Positions 1 to 6,109 of a stretch of 11,059 nt of DNA are shown in pieces. Where the stretch lies: contig DHDH01000051.1 of assembly GCA_002399235.1 (NCBI GenBank), positions 1-11,059 on the forward strand, given 5' to 3'. This DNA is from Firmicutes bacterium UBA4881. GTDB taxonomy: Bacteria; Bacillota; DTU065. The notes under the pieces are model-generated. The model was not told the origin of the DNA and did not search any database. It saw nothing but the letters and a program-made list of their open reading frames with translations. The position numbers and the translations under genes are program-made. How positions within the stretch are numbered: position 1 is the stretch's first letter; the number at the start of each line of letters is the position of its first letter.

Positions 1-59
1 GGTAGAGCACCCGGCTGTTAACCGGGTTGTTGCAGGTTCGAGCCCTGCCTGGGGAGCCA
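1..59 (+). tRNA. tRNA-Asn (anticodon GTT), 5' end cut off by the window
   Basis: The 3' three-quarters of a tRNA are visible. The anticodon stem CCCGG/CCGGG (10-14 with 22-26) encloses a seven-base loop whose anticodon GTT is at 17-19, reading Asn codons. The T arm GCAGG-TTCGAGC-CCTGC is at 32-48. The 3' acceptor strand CTGGGGA (49-55), discriminator G (56) and an encoded CCA (57-59) follow. The 5' acceptor strand and the start of the D arm lie outside the window. G as discriminator fits tRNA-Asn. It is probably the last gene of its transcript because a terminator follows at once. Confidence 0.96.
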
Positions 60-75
60 TTTTTATATTATTTTT

Positions 76-98
76 AGACTGCTAAAGGCAGTCTTTTT
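76..98 (+). terminator. Rho-independent terminator after tRNA-Asn
   Basis: A 7-bp stem AGACTGC/GCAGTCT (76-82 with 88-94) closes a five-base loop and runs into a T tract (94-98, with more T after 100). It lies 17 bases after the tRNA CCA end and should end the tRNA transcript. Confidence 0.85.
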
Positions 99-333
99 GT
101 TTTTAAACAGTAATTAGTAAGAAGTGATTAAGAAAATACATATTAAACTAGAAGTTAAATTAAGGGCATGGATTTGTTCTCTTTAACTTATTAATGTTAA
201 GATGGATGTATAAGAAACCTGGGGAGAGCTAAATTTCAATTGGTTAAGAGAATATCTTGGAAAGATTTTGTAAGGACCTGGTTCTTTAAAGTTAGGTGAG
301 GTAAAGGTTAGGTAAAGAGGGGGCAAAATAAAA
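99..333 (+). other. Gene-free leader region before the yngK-like gene
   Basis: No gene or convincing open frame is visible. The best -10 candidate is TATAAG at 209-214, but no matching -35 stands at the right distance, so the promoter of the next gene is not resolved. Near the 3' end the bases 291-320 hold a short imperfect repetition: GTTAGGT at 291-297 and 307-313, and GGTAAAG at 300-306 and 311-317. The last copy runs into the ribosome binding site AGAGGGGG (316-323). Confidence 0.5.
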
Positions 334-1857
334 ATGAGAAAACATATTTGGGTATTTCTAATAATACTAGTATCGTTACCAAGCCTTGCTCAAATAGACC
401 AATATAGGCAATCACTTGCAGATGCATTATGGAATCTCCAAAAGGTTGATCCCTTGTATATTAACGAGAAACTTACAGTAGCAGAAGAGCTATTAAAAAG
501 CAAAGATTTGAATGAAAGACGTGAAGGAGAAGCAATTTTAGAGTCCTTAAAGCCACTTTTTGTCGATGTAAGACCTGTAGAGACAAGAGCTATCTGGGTG
601 GATTATGTAACTTTTGGTAAATTTATGGAGACTGGGGATATCTGTAGGCTTCTAGATCAACTACAAGAGATAGGCATTCATATACTATTTCCTGAGGTAT
701 ATGCTTATGGCACAACTATCTATCCAAGTAATATTGCAAAATTGCAAGATCAGTATCGGTATCTATGGGAAGATGGAGATATTCTGGAGATATTTATTGC
801 AGAAGCCCATAAGAGAGGTATGGAAGTTCATCCTCTTGTTCGTGTCTTCTCGGCTGGCTATAAAGAACCAGGCTACCTAATTACGGAACATCCAGAGTGG
901 TTAGAAGTAATAAAAGATGGTACACGCGGCAGTTCGCGCTCATATTTTATTTCACCAACTATACCAGAGTTTCGCCGTTATTTAGAGGCTGTAATGACTG
1001 AACTAGTTACTAAATATGAGATCGATGGTCTGCATTTAGATTACATTCGTTATGAAGATGGTGACTTTGGTTATAGTGATCCTTCTCGAGAACTTTATAA
1101 AAAGTTAAATATTATCGATCCTCTACTTATTAAAAAGGATACTTTAGAAGAAGCGACCTTTAAAGAATTTCGTAAAGCTCATGTAGATGCTTTTGTCCGC
1201 TTTTGTCATGAGTCACTTAAAAAAATTAGACCCAATTTATTAATTTCTGCCGCAGTAGGGTCCCCATATTCCTGGGCCAATAATGATCTATTTCAAGACT
1301 GGGTGTATTGGGCAAAATGTGGTTATATCGATTTTGTTACTCCCATGGAATACCGAGATACTACACCCAAATTTAGAATTGCAGTACAAGAAGATATCAA
1401 AGCGAATGTTGCCAATATTCCTCTTTTTAGTGGTTTAGGTTTATATTTATTTTCAGTAGATGAGTTGGAAAGCCAAATTGTCGAGGTTCAAAAAAATAAC
1501 TTACCAGGAATTGCTTTGTTTTCAGAAGCTAATATGGGAATAATCAAATTTTTAAAGCTAAAAAATGGTGTATTTAGAGAACCAGCTTATCCTGTGCATC
1601 GTAAGCCCGGAGAAGCAATAGAGATCTATCTTAATGATTTAATTACTAGAATCAGGGCGAATGGTTCCTATCTTGAGATAGAGAAAAGCATATTAGATAG
1701 TTGGCTAAAAATAATAAAAGACTTTAAGGGAGTTAAACCTGTAGAGAATCTGAATTATCCTCGCATGGCTAAAGCCATCAACGAAAGATTAATTTATTTA
1801 CAGATGATAAGAAAGTATTATCAACTTCCCATTGACAATTTGGAAGCAGCAGAGTAA
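334..1857 (+). CDS. Secreted glycosyl-hydrolase-like protein (GHL10 / DUF187, YngK family)
   Basis: 507 residues. The start has a classic signal peptide: a basic MRKH, a hydrophobic stretch to about residue 16, and a likely cleavage after SLA (residue 19), so the protein is exported. Residues ~24-78 are helical and family-unspecific. From ~84 (ETRAIWVDY) to ~400 it matches the (beta/alpha)8 glycosyl-hydrolase-like 10 family: FPEVYAYG (119-126), an EVHPLVRVF strand (164-172), a HPEWL segment (186-190) and the signature DGLHLDYIRY (231-240), whose acidic residues sit where the active site is expected. The last ~100 residues are helical. The family is thought to act on cell-wall or other polysaccharides; the substrate is not known and I do not assign one. 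ATG at 334 is preceded by AGAGGGGG at 316-323. The gene stands alone after the tRNA terminator, and the cysK promoter lies in its 3' end. Confidence 0.88.
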   Translation: MRKHIWVFLIILVSLPSLAQIDQYRQSLADALWNLQKVDPLYINEKLTVAEELLKSKDLNERREGEAILESLKPLFVDVRPVETRAIWVDYVTFGKFMETGDICRLLDQLQEIGIHILFPEVYAYGTTIYPSNIAKLQDQYRYLWEDGDILEIFIAEAHKRGMEVHPLVRVFSAGYKEPGYLITEHPEWLEVIKDGTRGSSRSYFISPTIPEFRRYLEAVMTELVTKYEIDGLHLDYIRYEDGDFGYSDPSRELYKKLNIIDPLLIKKDTLEEATFKEFRKAHVDAFVRFCHESLKKIRPNLLISAAVGSPYSWANNDLFQDWVYWAKCGYIDFVTPMEYRDTTPKFRIAVQEDIKANVANIPLFSGLGLYLFSVDELESQIVEVQKNNLPGIALFSEANMGIIKFLKLKNGVFREPAYPVHRKPGEAIEIYLNDLITRIRANGSYLEIEKSILDSWLKIIKDFKGVKPVENLNYPRMAKAINERLIYLQMIRKYYQLPIDNLEAAE

Positions 1858-1860
1858 ATT
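1832..1860 (+). promoter_or_regulatory. Candidate sigma-A promoter of cysK
   Basis: A perfect -35 TTGACA (1832-1837), a 17-base spacer and a -10 TAAATT (1855-1860, four of six matches to consensus) lie across the stop codon of the upstream gene. Transcription would start near 1867, giving a leader of about 43 bases before cysK. Spacing and -35 are ideal and the -10 is moderate. Confidence 0.5.
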
Positions 1861-1873
1861 TAAATAACACAAA

Positions 1874-1897
1874 TCCTATCGGAATACTAGGAATAGG
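1874..1897 (+). promoter_or_regulatory. Small inverted repeats in the cysK leader, possible operator or hairpin
   Basis: TCCTA (1874-1878) pairs with TAGGA (1888-1892), and alternatively CCTAT (1875-1879) pairs with ATAGG (1893-1897). The hexamer GGAATA is also repeated at 1881-1886 and 1890-1895. The element lies just downstream of the predicted start point and touches the ribosome binding site AGGGGAGG (1895-1902). That position would suit control of a cysteine gene by a repressor or by RNA folding, but the arms are short and chance is possible. Confidence 0.25.
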
Positions 1898-1909
1898 GGA
1901 GGCTATACC

Positions 1910-2815
1910 ATGCATGTCCATAAAAGTATTTTGGAACTTATTGGTAAGACACCACTTTTAGAGATTGCTAATAATAAAGCTAAAGTTTGGGCCAAGATAG
2001 AGGCATTTAATGCGGGTGGTTCTGTTAAGGATCGCATTGCTAATAACATGATAGAAAGTGCCGAAAAGGAAGGAATGTTAAAACCTGGTGATATTATAAT
2101 TGAACCCACTAGTGGTAATACCGGTGTAGGGCTTGCAATGGTAGCTGCATCAAAAGGGTATAAATTGATTTTAACTATGCCTGAGACGATGAGTATTGAA
2201 AGAAGGCGTCTTTTGACAGCTTATGGTGCTACAGTTGTACTAACACCAGGTGCAGAAGGTATGAAGGGCGCTATTAATAAAGCTCTAGAACTAAAAGAAA
2301 AGTATAAAGCTTTTATTCCACAACAATTTGAAAATGCAGCTAATCCAGCTGTTCACGAAAAGACTACAGGAGTTGAGATCTGGGAAGATACTGATGGTTT
2401 AGTGGATGTTTTCGTTGCTGGTGTAGGGACTGGAGGAACTCTCACTGGTACAGGAAGATTCTTGAAAGCTAAGAAACCTGATTTAACTGTTGTAGCGGTA
2501 GAACCAGCCGATTCGCCAGTTCTATCAAAGGGTCAAGCTGGTCCTCATAAAATACAAGGTATTGGAGCTGGTTTTGTACCGAAAGTGCTAGATGTTAAAT
2601 TAATTGATCAAATAGTCCCGGTTACTAACGAACAAGCAATTGCAACCACCGTAACACTAGCTAGAGAACAAGGACTTTTGGTAGGTATCTCAAGTGGTGC
2701 AGCAGCTTATGCTGCTTTAGAATTGAGTAAGAACGATCAATTCGCTAATAAAAATATTGTTGTTGTCTTACCGGATACAGGTGAGAGGTATTTATCAACA
2801 GGAATTTTTGATTGA
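1910..2815 (+). CDS. cysK: Cysteine synthase (O-acetylserine sulfhydrylase)
   Basis: 301 residues, slightly shorter than the usual ~308. It makes L-cysteine from O-acetyl-L-serine and sulfide in the cytoplasm, using pyridoxal phosphate. K40 in GGSVKDR (36-42) is the Schiff-base lysine. PTSGNTG (66-72) is the substrate-binding loop, GVGTGGT (171-177) holds the cofactor phosphate, and GISSGAA (259-265) and PDTGERYLST (288-297) are typical of the family. KIQGIGAGFVP (214-224) matches the CysK group better than cystathionine beta-synthases. The region between the N terminus and K40 is a few residues shorter than in most homologues. ATG 1910 follows AGGGGAGG (1895-1902) by 7 bases. It has its own candidate promoter. 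Its 3' end overlaps the convergent queG by 21 bp. Confidence 0.95.
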   Translation: MHVHKSILELIGKTPLLEIANNKAKVWAKIEAFNAGGSVKDRIANNMIESAEKEGMLKPGDIIIEPTSGNTGVGLAMVAASKGYKLILTMPETMSIERRRLLTAYGATVVLTPGAEGMKGAINKALELKEKYKAFIPQQFENAANPAVHEKTTGVEIWEDTDGLVDVFVAGVGTGGTLTGTGRFLKAKKPDLTVVAVEPADSPVLSKGQAGPHKIQGIGAGFVPKVLDVKLIDQIVPVTNEQAIATTVTLAREQGLLVGISSGAAAYAALELSKNDQFANKNIVVVLPDTGERYLSTGIFD

Positions 2816-3847
2816 TCCATAAAACAAATGTGCTTCTAAAGGTGCATTTTTTAAGGCTTCATCCCAAAGATTAAGCCTTAATTTACGTTCTAAACAGAAG
2901 GCTGCATAGACTCTTGCAAGGTGGCTAGGATCGTTTTCGGCCACCTTTTTTATTGCCATTAAATCGCAAGGGTGGTCTTCTAAGGCTAGTGTAATAAGAG
3001 CATTACGACGGAGGATATTTGTTCCACGCCAATTAGCAGCACTTTCTTTTAATAAGTTTTTATATTCTTTGTCCATTTGTACAAGACGTAAAAGGTCTGG
3101 TTTTCTTAACAGGTAGAAAGGTGTTATTATGGAACTTGAGGGTATATTTTGGTTATGAGGGCAAACATTTTGACAGATATCGCAACCAAATAGATGTCCA
3201 CTGATATTTTGGCAATGTTCTAATGAGAGGAAACCTTTTTTTTGGGTTAGAGCAGAAATACAAAGATTGTTATCTACTAGGTAAGGCTCTTTAATTGCTC
3301 CAGTTGGACAAGCTTTGACACAAGCACCACAGCCTTTACAAAAGCCTAAGAATGAACCTTTAGGTAAAGGTAAGTCGGTTAGGACTGTAGCTAAAAATAT
3401 AAATGAACCATAACTAGGGTGAATAATATTGGTGTTTTCACCTAAGTAACCTAGGCCAGAAGCAATAGCTACAGCTCGATCGAGAACAAAACCAGTATCA
3501 GAGAAGGCCTTAAAAGAATAACCAGGATAAAGAGTTCTTAGTTTTATTATGTATTCGTTAAGCATGGCTACAAGAACTTTATGATAATCTTTCCCTTGGC
3601 AATAAACAGAAAAACCACCACTAACAAATGGTTTATGATAGTAAGGAAGTGCCAGCGAAATTGCATACTTGGCCCAAGGAAAAGTATTTTGAGGATTACG
3701 AAAGAGTGGTAGATTTTTAGCTATAAAAGGATCGAGAAAAGGCAACCTAGCTTCTAGATGTTTTACTACAGGTTCCAATTCTTCTAGGTGACAACATTTT
3801 GGTTCTAAAAGTCCTAAATAGATAGCACTCTTTTGCCAATCTAACAT
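2795..3847 (-). CDS. queG: Epoxyqueuosine reductase (QueG family)
   Basis: 350 residues from the ATG at 3847. QueG reduces epoxyqueuosine to queuosine in tRNA, the last step of the pathway, using cobalamin and two 4Fe-4S clusters. The ferredoxin-like part is clear: C170-x2-C173-x2-C176-x3-C180-P and C222-x2-C225-x3-C229-P, with C196 as the probable eighth ligand. SDTGFVLDRAVA (116-127) carries the expected catalytic aspartate D117. NWRGTNILRRNA (272-283) and a C-terminal HEAT-like stretch are also typical. Two positions differ from the family as I know it: the basic residue before the GKDYH motif (85-89) is V81, and the usual lysine of the GKN-type loop is E137. The ATG start is chosen over an upstream in-frame TTG (3868) because AAAGGAAG ends 7 bases before it. 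The gene runs tail-to-tail into cysK and is divergent from the HD gene. Confidence 0.84.
   Translation of the reverse strand: MLDWQKSAIYLGLLEPKCCHLEELEPVVKHLEARLPFLDPFIAKNLPLFRNPQNTFPWAKYAISLALPYYHKPFVSGGFSVYCQGKDYHKVLVAMLNEYIIKLRTLYPGYSFKAFSDTGFVLDRAVAIASGLGYLGENTNIIHPSYGSFIFLATVLTDLPLPKGSFLGFCKGCGACVKACPTGAIKEPYLVDNNLCISALTQKKGFLSLEHCQNISGHLFGCDICQNVCPHNQNIPSSSIITPFYLLRKPDLLRLVQMDKEYKNLLKESAANWRGTNILRRNALITLALEDHPCDLMAIKKVAENDPSHLARVYAAFCLERKLRLNLWDEALKNAPLEAHLFYGSIKNSC
2826..2852 (+). terminator. Likely cysK terminator embedded in queG
   Basis: AAATGTGC (2826-2833) and GTGCATTT (2842-2849) pair over 8 positions, two of them G-U, around an eight-base loop. Six T follow from the stem edge (2847-2852). 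It begins 11 bases after the cysK stop, inside the 3' coding end of the opposite-strand queG. The stem is weak because most of its outer pairs are A-T. Confidence 0.42.
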
Positions 3848-3854
3848 GCGAACA

Positions 3855-3862
3855 CTTCCTTT
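3855..3862 (-). promoter_or_regulatory. Ribosome binding site that sets the queG start
   Basis: On the minus strand AAAGGAAG ends 7 bases before the ATG at 3847. The in-frame TTG at 3868 would put this site inside the gene, so ATG is preferred. Confidence 0.7.
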
Positions 3863-3880
3863 ATACAATGATGAGAAAAA

Positions 3881-3889
3881 AGAGGTGAT
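3881..3889 (+). promoter_or_regulatory. Ribosome binding site that sets the TTG start of the HD gene
   Basis: AGAGGTGAT is a near-perfect Shine-Dalgarno placed 4 bases before the TTG at 3894. The longer frame from ATG 3846 has no such site and would overlap the start codon of queG. Confidence 0.75.
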
Positions 3890-3893
3890 TTCT

Positions 3894-4439
3894 TTGAACA
3901 GAGAAGACTATTTAACTTTAATGAAGAGTAAAGTTACCAACAAAAATTTACAAAAGCACATGTTAGCCACAGAAGCTATACTAAGAGATTTAGCACCAAG
4001 ATTTAGTGGTGAAATTGAAGAATGGGGTCTAGCAGGTTTGCTACATGATATTGATTACGAAAATACTGCTACTAATCCCGAAAAACATGGTATCGAAGGT
4101 GTAGAGTTTTTAAGCCAGTATGAACTTCCAAAGTATGTCTTAGACGCCATCTCTCGCCATCCTGGGCAGGATAAATTGTTAACTAACTTAGATCAAGCAT
4201 TATATGCAGCAGATCCCCTTACGGGTTTAATTGTAGCATGTGCTCTTATTCACCCCACAAAAAAGTTAAATGCTATAGATACCCTGTTTATCAGAAATAG
4301 GTTTAATGAGAAATCATTCGCTAAAGGTGCAAGTAGAGAACAGATTAGTACTTGCCACTTGTTAGGTTTGGAGTTAGAAGAGTTTATTAGCTTAGGGTTA
4401 GCGGCAATGCAAGGGATCGCTACGGAACTAGGTCTTTAG
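3894..4439 (+). CDS. HD-domain (HDIG-type) metal-dependent phosphohydrolase
   Basis: 181 residues from a TTG start. It is a small single-domain HD hydrolase. The likely metal ligands are H22, the doublet H51-D52 in LLHDIDYE (49-56), H65 and/or H89 (SRHP), and D107 in YAADPLTG (104-111). Proteins of this size and layout (COG2316-like) are common in Firmicutes and cleave phosphate esters such as nucleotides, but the substrate cannot be read from the sequence. No sensor, response-regulator or synthetase domain is attached. The gene begins 46 bp from the divergent queG. The ribosome binding site of the next gene overlaps its stop codon, so the two are very likely co-transcribed. An in-frame ATG at 3846 would add 16 residues, but the ribosome binding site favours TTG. 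Confidence 0.85.
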   Translation: MNREDYLTLMKSKVTNKNLQKHMLATEAILRDLAPRFSGEIEEWGLAGLLHDIDYENTATNPEKHGIEGVEFLSQYELPKYVLDAISRHPGQDKLLTNLDQALYAADPLTGLIVACALIHPTKKLNAIDTLFIRNRFNEKSFAKGASREQISTCHLLGLELEEFISLGLAAMQGIATELGL

Positions 4440-4450
4440 GTGGTGCAAAG

Positions 4451-5431
4451 ATGGAGAAGGTAGTTGTTCGTAGAGGTGGACTTGCTGATGTTTCTCAAAT
4501 AGCAGCAATTCATTGCTCAGATCTTGAGGATAATCTTTGGTACCGTTTCCCTGAGGGAAAAAGAGTTGCAGCTAAAAGAGTTAGTGAACTAACTCTTTAT
4601 GAACGCTGGCTAAATGGCGGCTCGTGGATGAGTGAGGAATTATGTGCAATTTATCTAAATAACCTGCTTTTAAATGGTCATATGCCTCTAGTGGCTGAAC
4701 TAGATGGAAAACTAGTTGGCGAACTAGAATTGTTTTATGGTAAAGAGAACGATGGACATCTATATGCACATATTGGTGTATTACAGGTTCATAAAGAATA
4801 CCAACGTCGGGGTATAGGCACTCTTCTTGTGCAAAAAGCAATAATTACTGCCAAAAAAAGAGGGGCTTCTTATCTGACTGTGCGACCAAGGGATGTAGTT
4901 CGTGACTTTTACAAAAAGTTAGGTTTTGCCGAGTGGTTAAAAACAGTTGTCTTTTTTGCGGAAGCAGCCCCCTTTGTTTCGGGTTTGACCTGGAAAGAAG
5001 ATACTACTATTTTTAATAAACAAAAGTTTTGGCCTTTTATTATGGGTTATGAGCAATCATCCGCTCAGATTTGGCAGATCTTTCATGTTAATCAATTTGC
5101 TTTACCAGAATTTACTAGAGAACCAATTCATACAGGTTTAGTTAGTGGAAGAGGCAAAGAGGTTGTTGCTATATTTTATCCTCATGTTTATTTTGGTGAT
5201 ATGGCTAATGTCTATGCTTGGTCTAATAAAGGTCCCAATAAAGAAGATCTTTGGACCATGTTAACATTAGCTTATCAGTTTGGTTATGATAAAGTAAGAA
5301 GTTTATTAACTGAAGATAAATATGAGGGTTTGAAAGATTCATGTTCTCTTGCCGAGATTGAGAGGCAGGAAATCTTTCGCCTGAATTTAAAAGAGAGGGA
5401 AATATATGAGATGGCAGGCTTTGTTTGCTAA
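4451..5431 (+). CDS. GNAT-family N-acetyltransferase with a C-terminal extension
   Basis: 326 residues, about twice a minimal GNAT domain. Residues ~4-170 form the acetyltransferase: VVVRRGGLADV (4-14) is the usual first strand and helix, LVAELDGKLVGELEL (80-94) the central strands, and HIGVLQVHKEYQRRGIGTLLV (107-127) contains the acetyl-CoA pyrophosphate loop QRRGIG (118-123). FYKKLGF (153-159) is the standard late motif. Residues ~171-326 are not recognised. They hold mixed beta/alpha sequence, including a strand EVVAIFYPHVYF and a late YDKVRSLLTEDKY segment, and may be a degenerate second GNAT fold. The acceptor substrate is unknown. AGGTGGTG (4438-4445) overlaps the stop of the HD gene and lies 5 bases before ATG 4451. 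The 3' end overlaps the next gene by 26 bp, pointing to coupled translation. Confidence 0.85.
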   Translation: MEKVVVRRGGLADVSQIAAIHCSDLEDNLWYRFPEGKRVAAKRVSELTLYERWLNGGSWMSEELCAIYLNNLLLNGHMPLVAELDGKLVGELELFYGKENDGHLYAHIGVLQVHKEYQRRGIGTLLVQKAIITAKKRGASYLTVRPRDVVRDFYKKLGFAEWLKTVVFFAEAAPFVSGLTWKEDTTIFNKQKFWPFIMGYEQSSAQIWQIFHVNQFALPEFTREPIHTGLVSGRGKEVVAIFYPHVYFGDMANVYAWSNKGPNKEDLWTMLTLAYQFGYDKVRSLLTEDKYEGLKDSCSLAEIERQEIFRLNLKEREIYEMAGFVC

Positions 5432-6047
5432 GTTGCCGTTTCCAACTACTGATGATGATCCTTGGTCAATTCTTAGGGCCTTAGATCTGTTTTTAGAGAC
5501 AATTGAGGACAATTCTACTAGCCTAATTGAGAGAGGAATAGATATCGAAGGTCCTGTATACATCGAAAAAGGTGTTATAATAGAAAGAGGAGCTACCATT
5601 ATAGGACCAGCTTATATAGGTAGTAAAGCAACTATTAGGCAGGGAGCTTATATTAGAGGTGGCGCTTATATTGGTTCAGGAGCCATTGTCGGTCATGCAA
5701 CAGAAGTTAAGCATGCTGTTTTTTTACCTAATAGCCATGCCCCCCATTTTAACTATGTGGGAGATAGTGTATTAGGTCAAGATGTTAACCTTGGCGCTGG
5801 AGTGAAGATCTCCAACTTCAAAAATGATGGTAAAGAGATAGTAATTGGCGATAAAGCTACGGGCATGCGTAAGATTGGCGCTTTTATTGGTGATGGGACA
5901 AAGATTGGTTGCAACGCTGTTACAGCTCCGGGAACAATTATTGGCAAAAACTGTCTCATTTACCCGTTAGTTTTTTTAAGGGGTATAATTCCGGCAGATA
6001 GCATTATTAAATTGAGACAAGAGATAGAGATAGTTGCTAAGCAATAG
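5406..6047 (+). CDS. Left-handed beta-helix (hexapeptide-repeat) protein, GlmU acetyltransferase-like
   Basis: 213 residues. After a helical N terminus (1-40) the sequence is a run of hexapeptide repeats such as IEGPVYIEKGVIIERGATIIG, forming a left-handed beta-helix that usually trimerises. The middle aligns with the acetyltransferase half of GlmU: HFNYVGD (114-120), DVNLGAG (126-132) and NFKNDGK (137-143). Set against E. coli GlmU recalled from memory, R84, K102, H114, Y117, N137 and K143 take the places and spacing of R333, K351, H363, Y366, N386 and K392, which bind glucosamine-1-phosphate and act in catalysis. The nucleotidyltransferase half of GlmU is absent. It is therefore probably a sugar-phosphate N-acetyltransferase or binding protein; the true substrate is unknown. 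ATG 5406 follows GAGAGGGA (5393-5400) and overlaps the GNAT gene by 26 bp. Confidence 0.88.
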   Translation: MRWQALFAKLPFPTTDDDPWSILRALDLFLETIEDNSTSLIERGIDIEGPVYIEKGVIIERGATIIGPAYIGSKATIRQGAYIRGGAYIGSGAIVGHATEVKHAVFLPNSHAPHFNYVGDSVLGQDVNLGAGVKISNFKNDGKEIVIGDKATGMRKIGAFIGDGTKIGCNAVTAPGTIIGKNCLIYPLVFLRGIIPADSIIKLRQEIEIVAKQ

Positions 6048-6109
6048 AAAATAAGAAACAAGATAGCTATTTGAGACTGAAGGGAGTTGCACCGTATACC
6101 GGAAATAGA

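Noticed and set aside
1881..1895. A definite CymR box ahead of cysK
   Set aside because: The GGAATA copies are direct rather than inverted and I cannot match a full consensus; only a loose operator-like note is kept.
3862..3869. TATACAAT between queG and the HD gene as a -10 box
   Set aside because: No -35 lies at 16-18 bases, and a start near 3876 would leave almost no leader. On the minus strand the TATAAA here overlaps the queG ribosome binding site, so that site would not be transcribed.
3846..3893. Longer HD protein from ATG 3846
   Set aside because: It has no ribosome binding site and overlaps the queG start codon; AGAGGTGAT before TTG 3894 is a far better signal.
4581..4841. Reverse-strand open frame inside the GNAT gene
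   Set aside because: No domain or convincing start signal; it covers the conserved acetyl-CoA-binding region of the forward gene.
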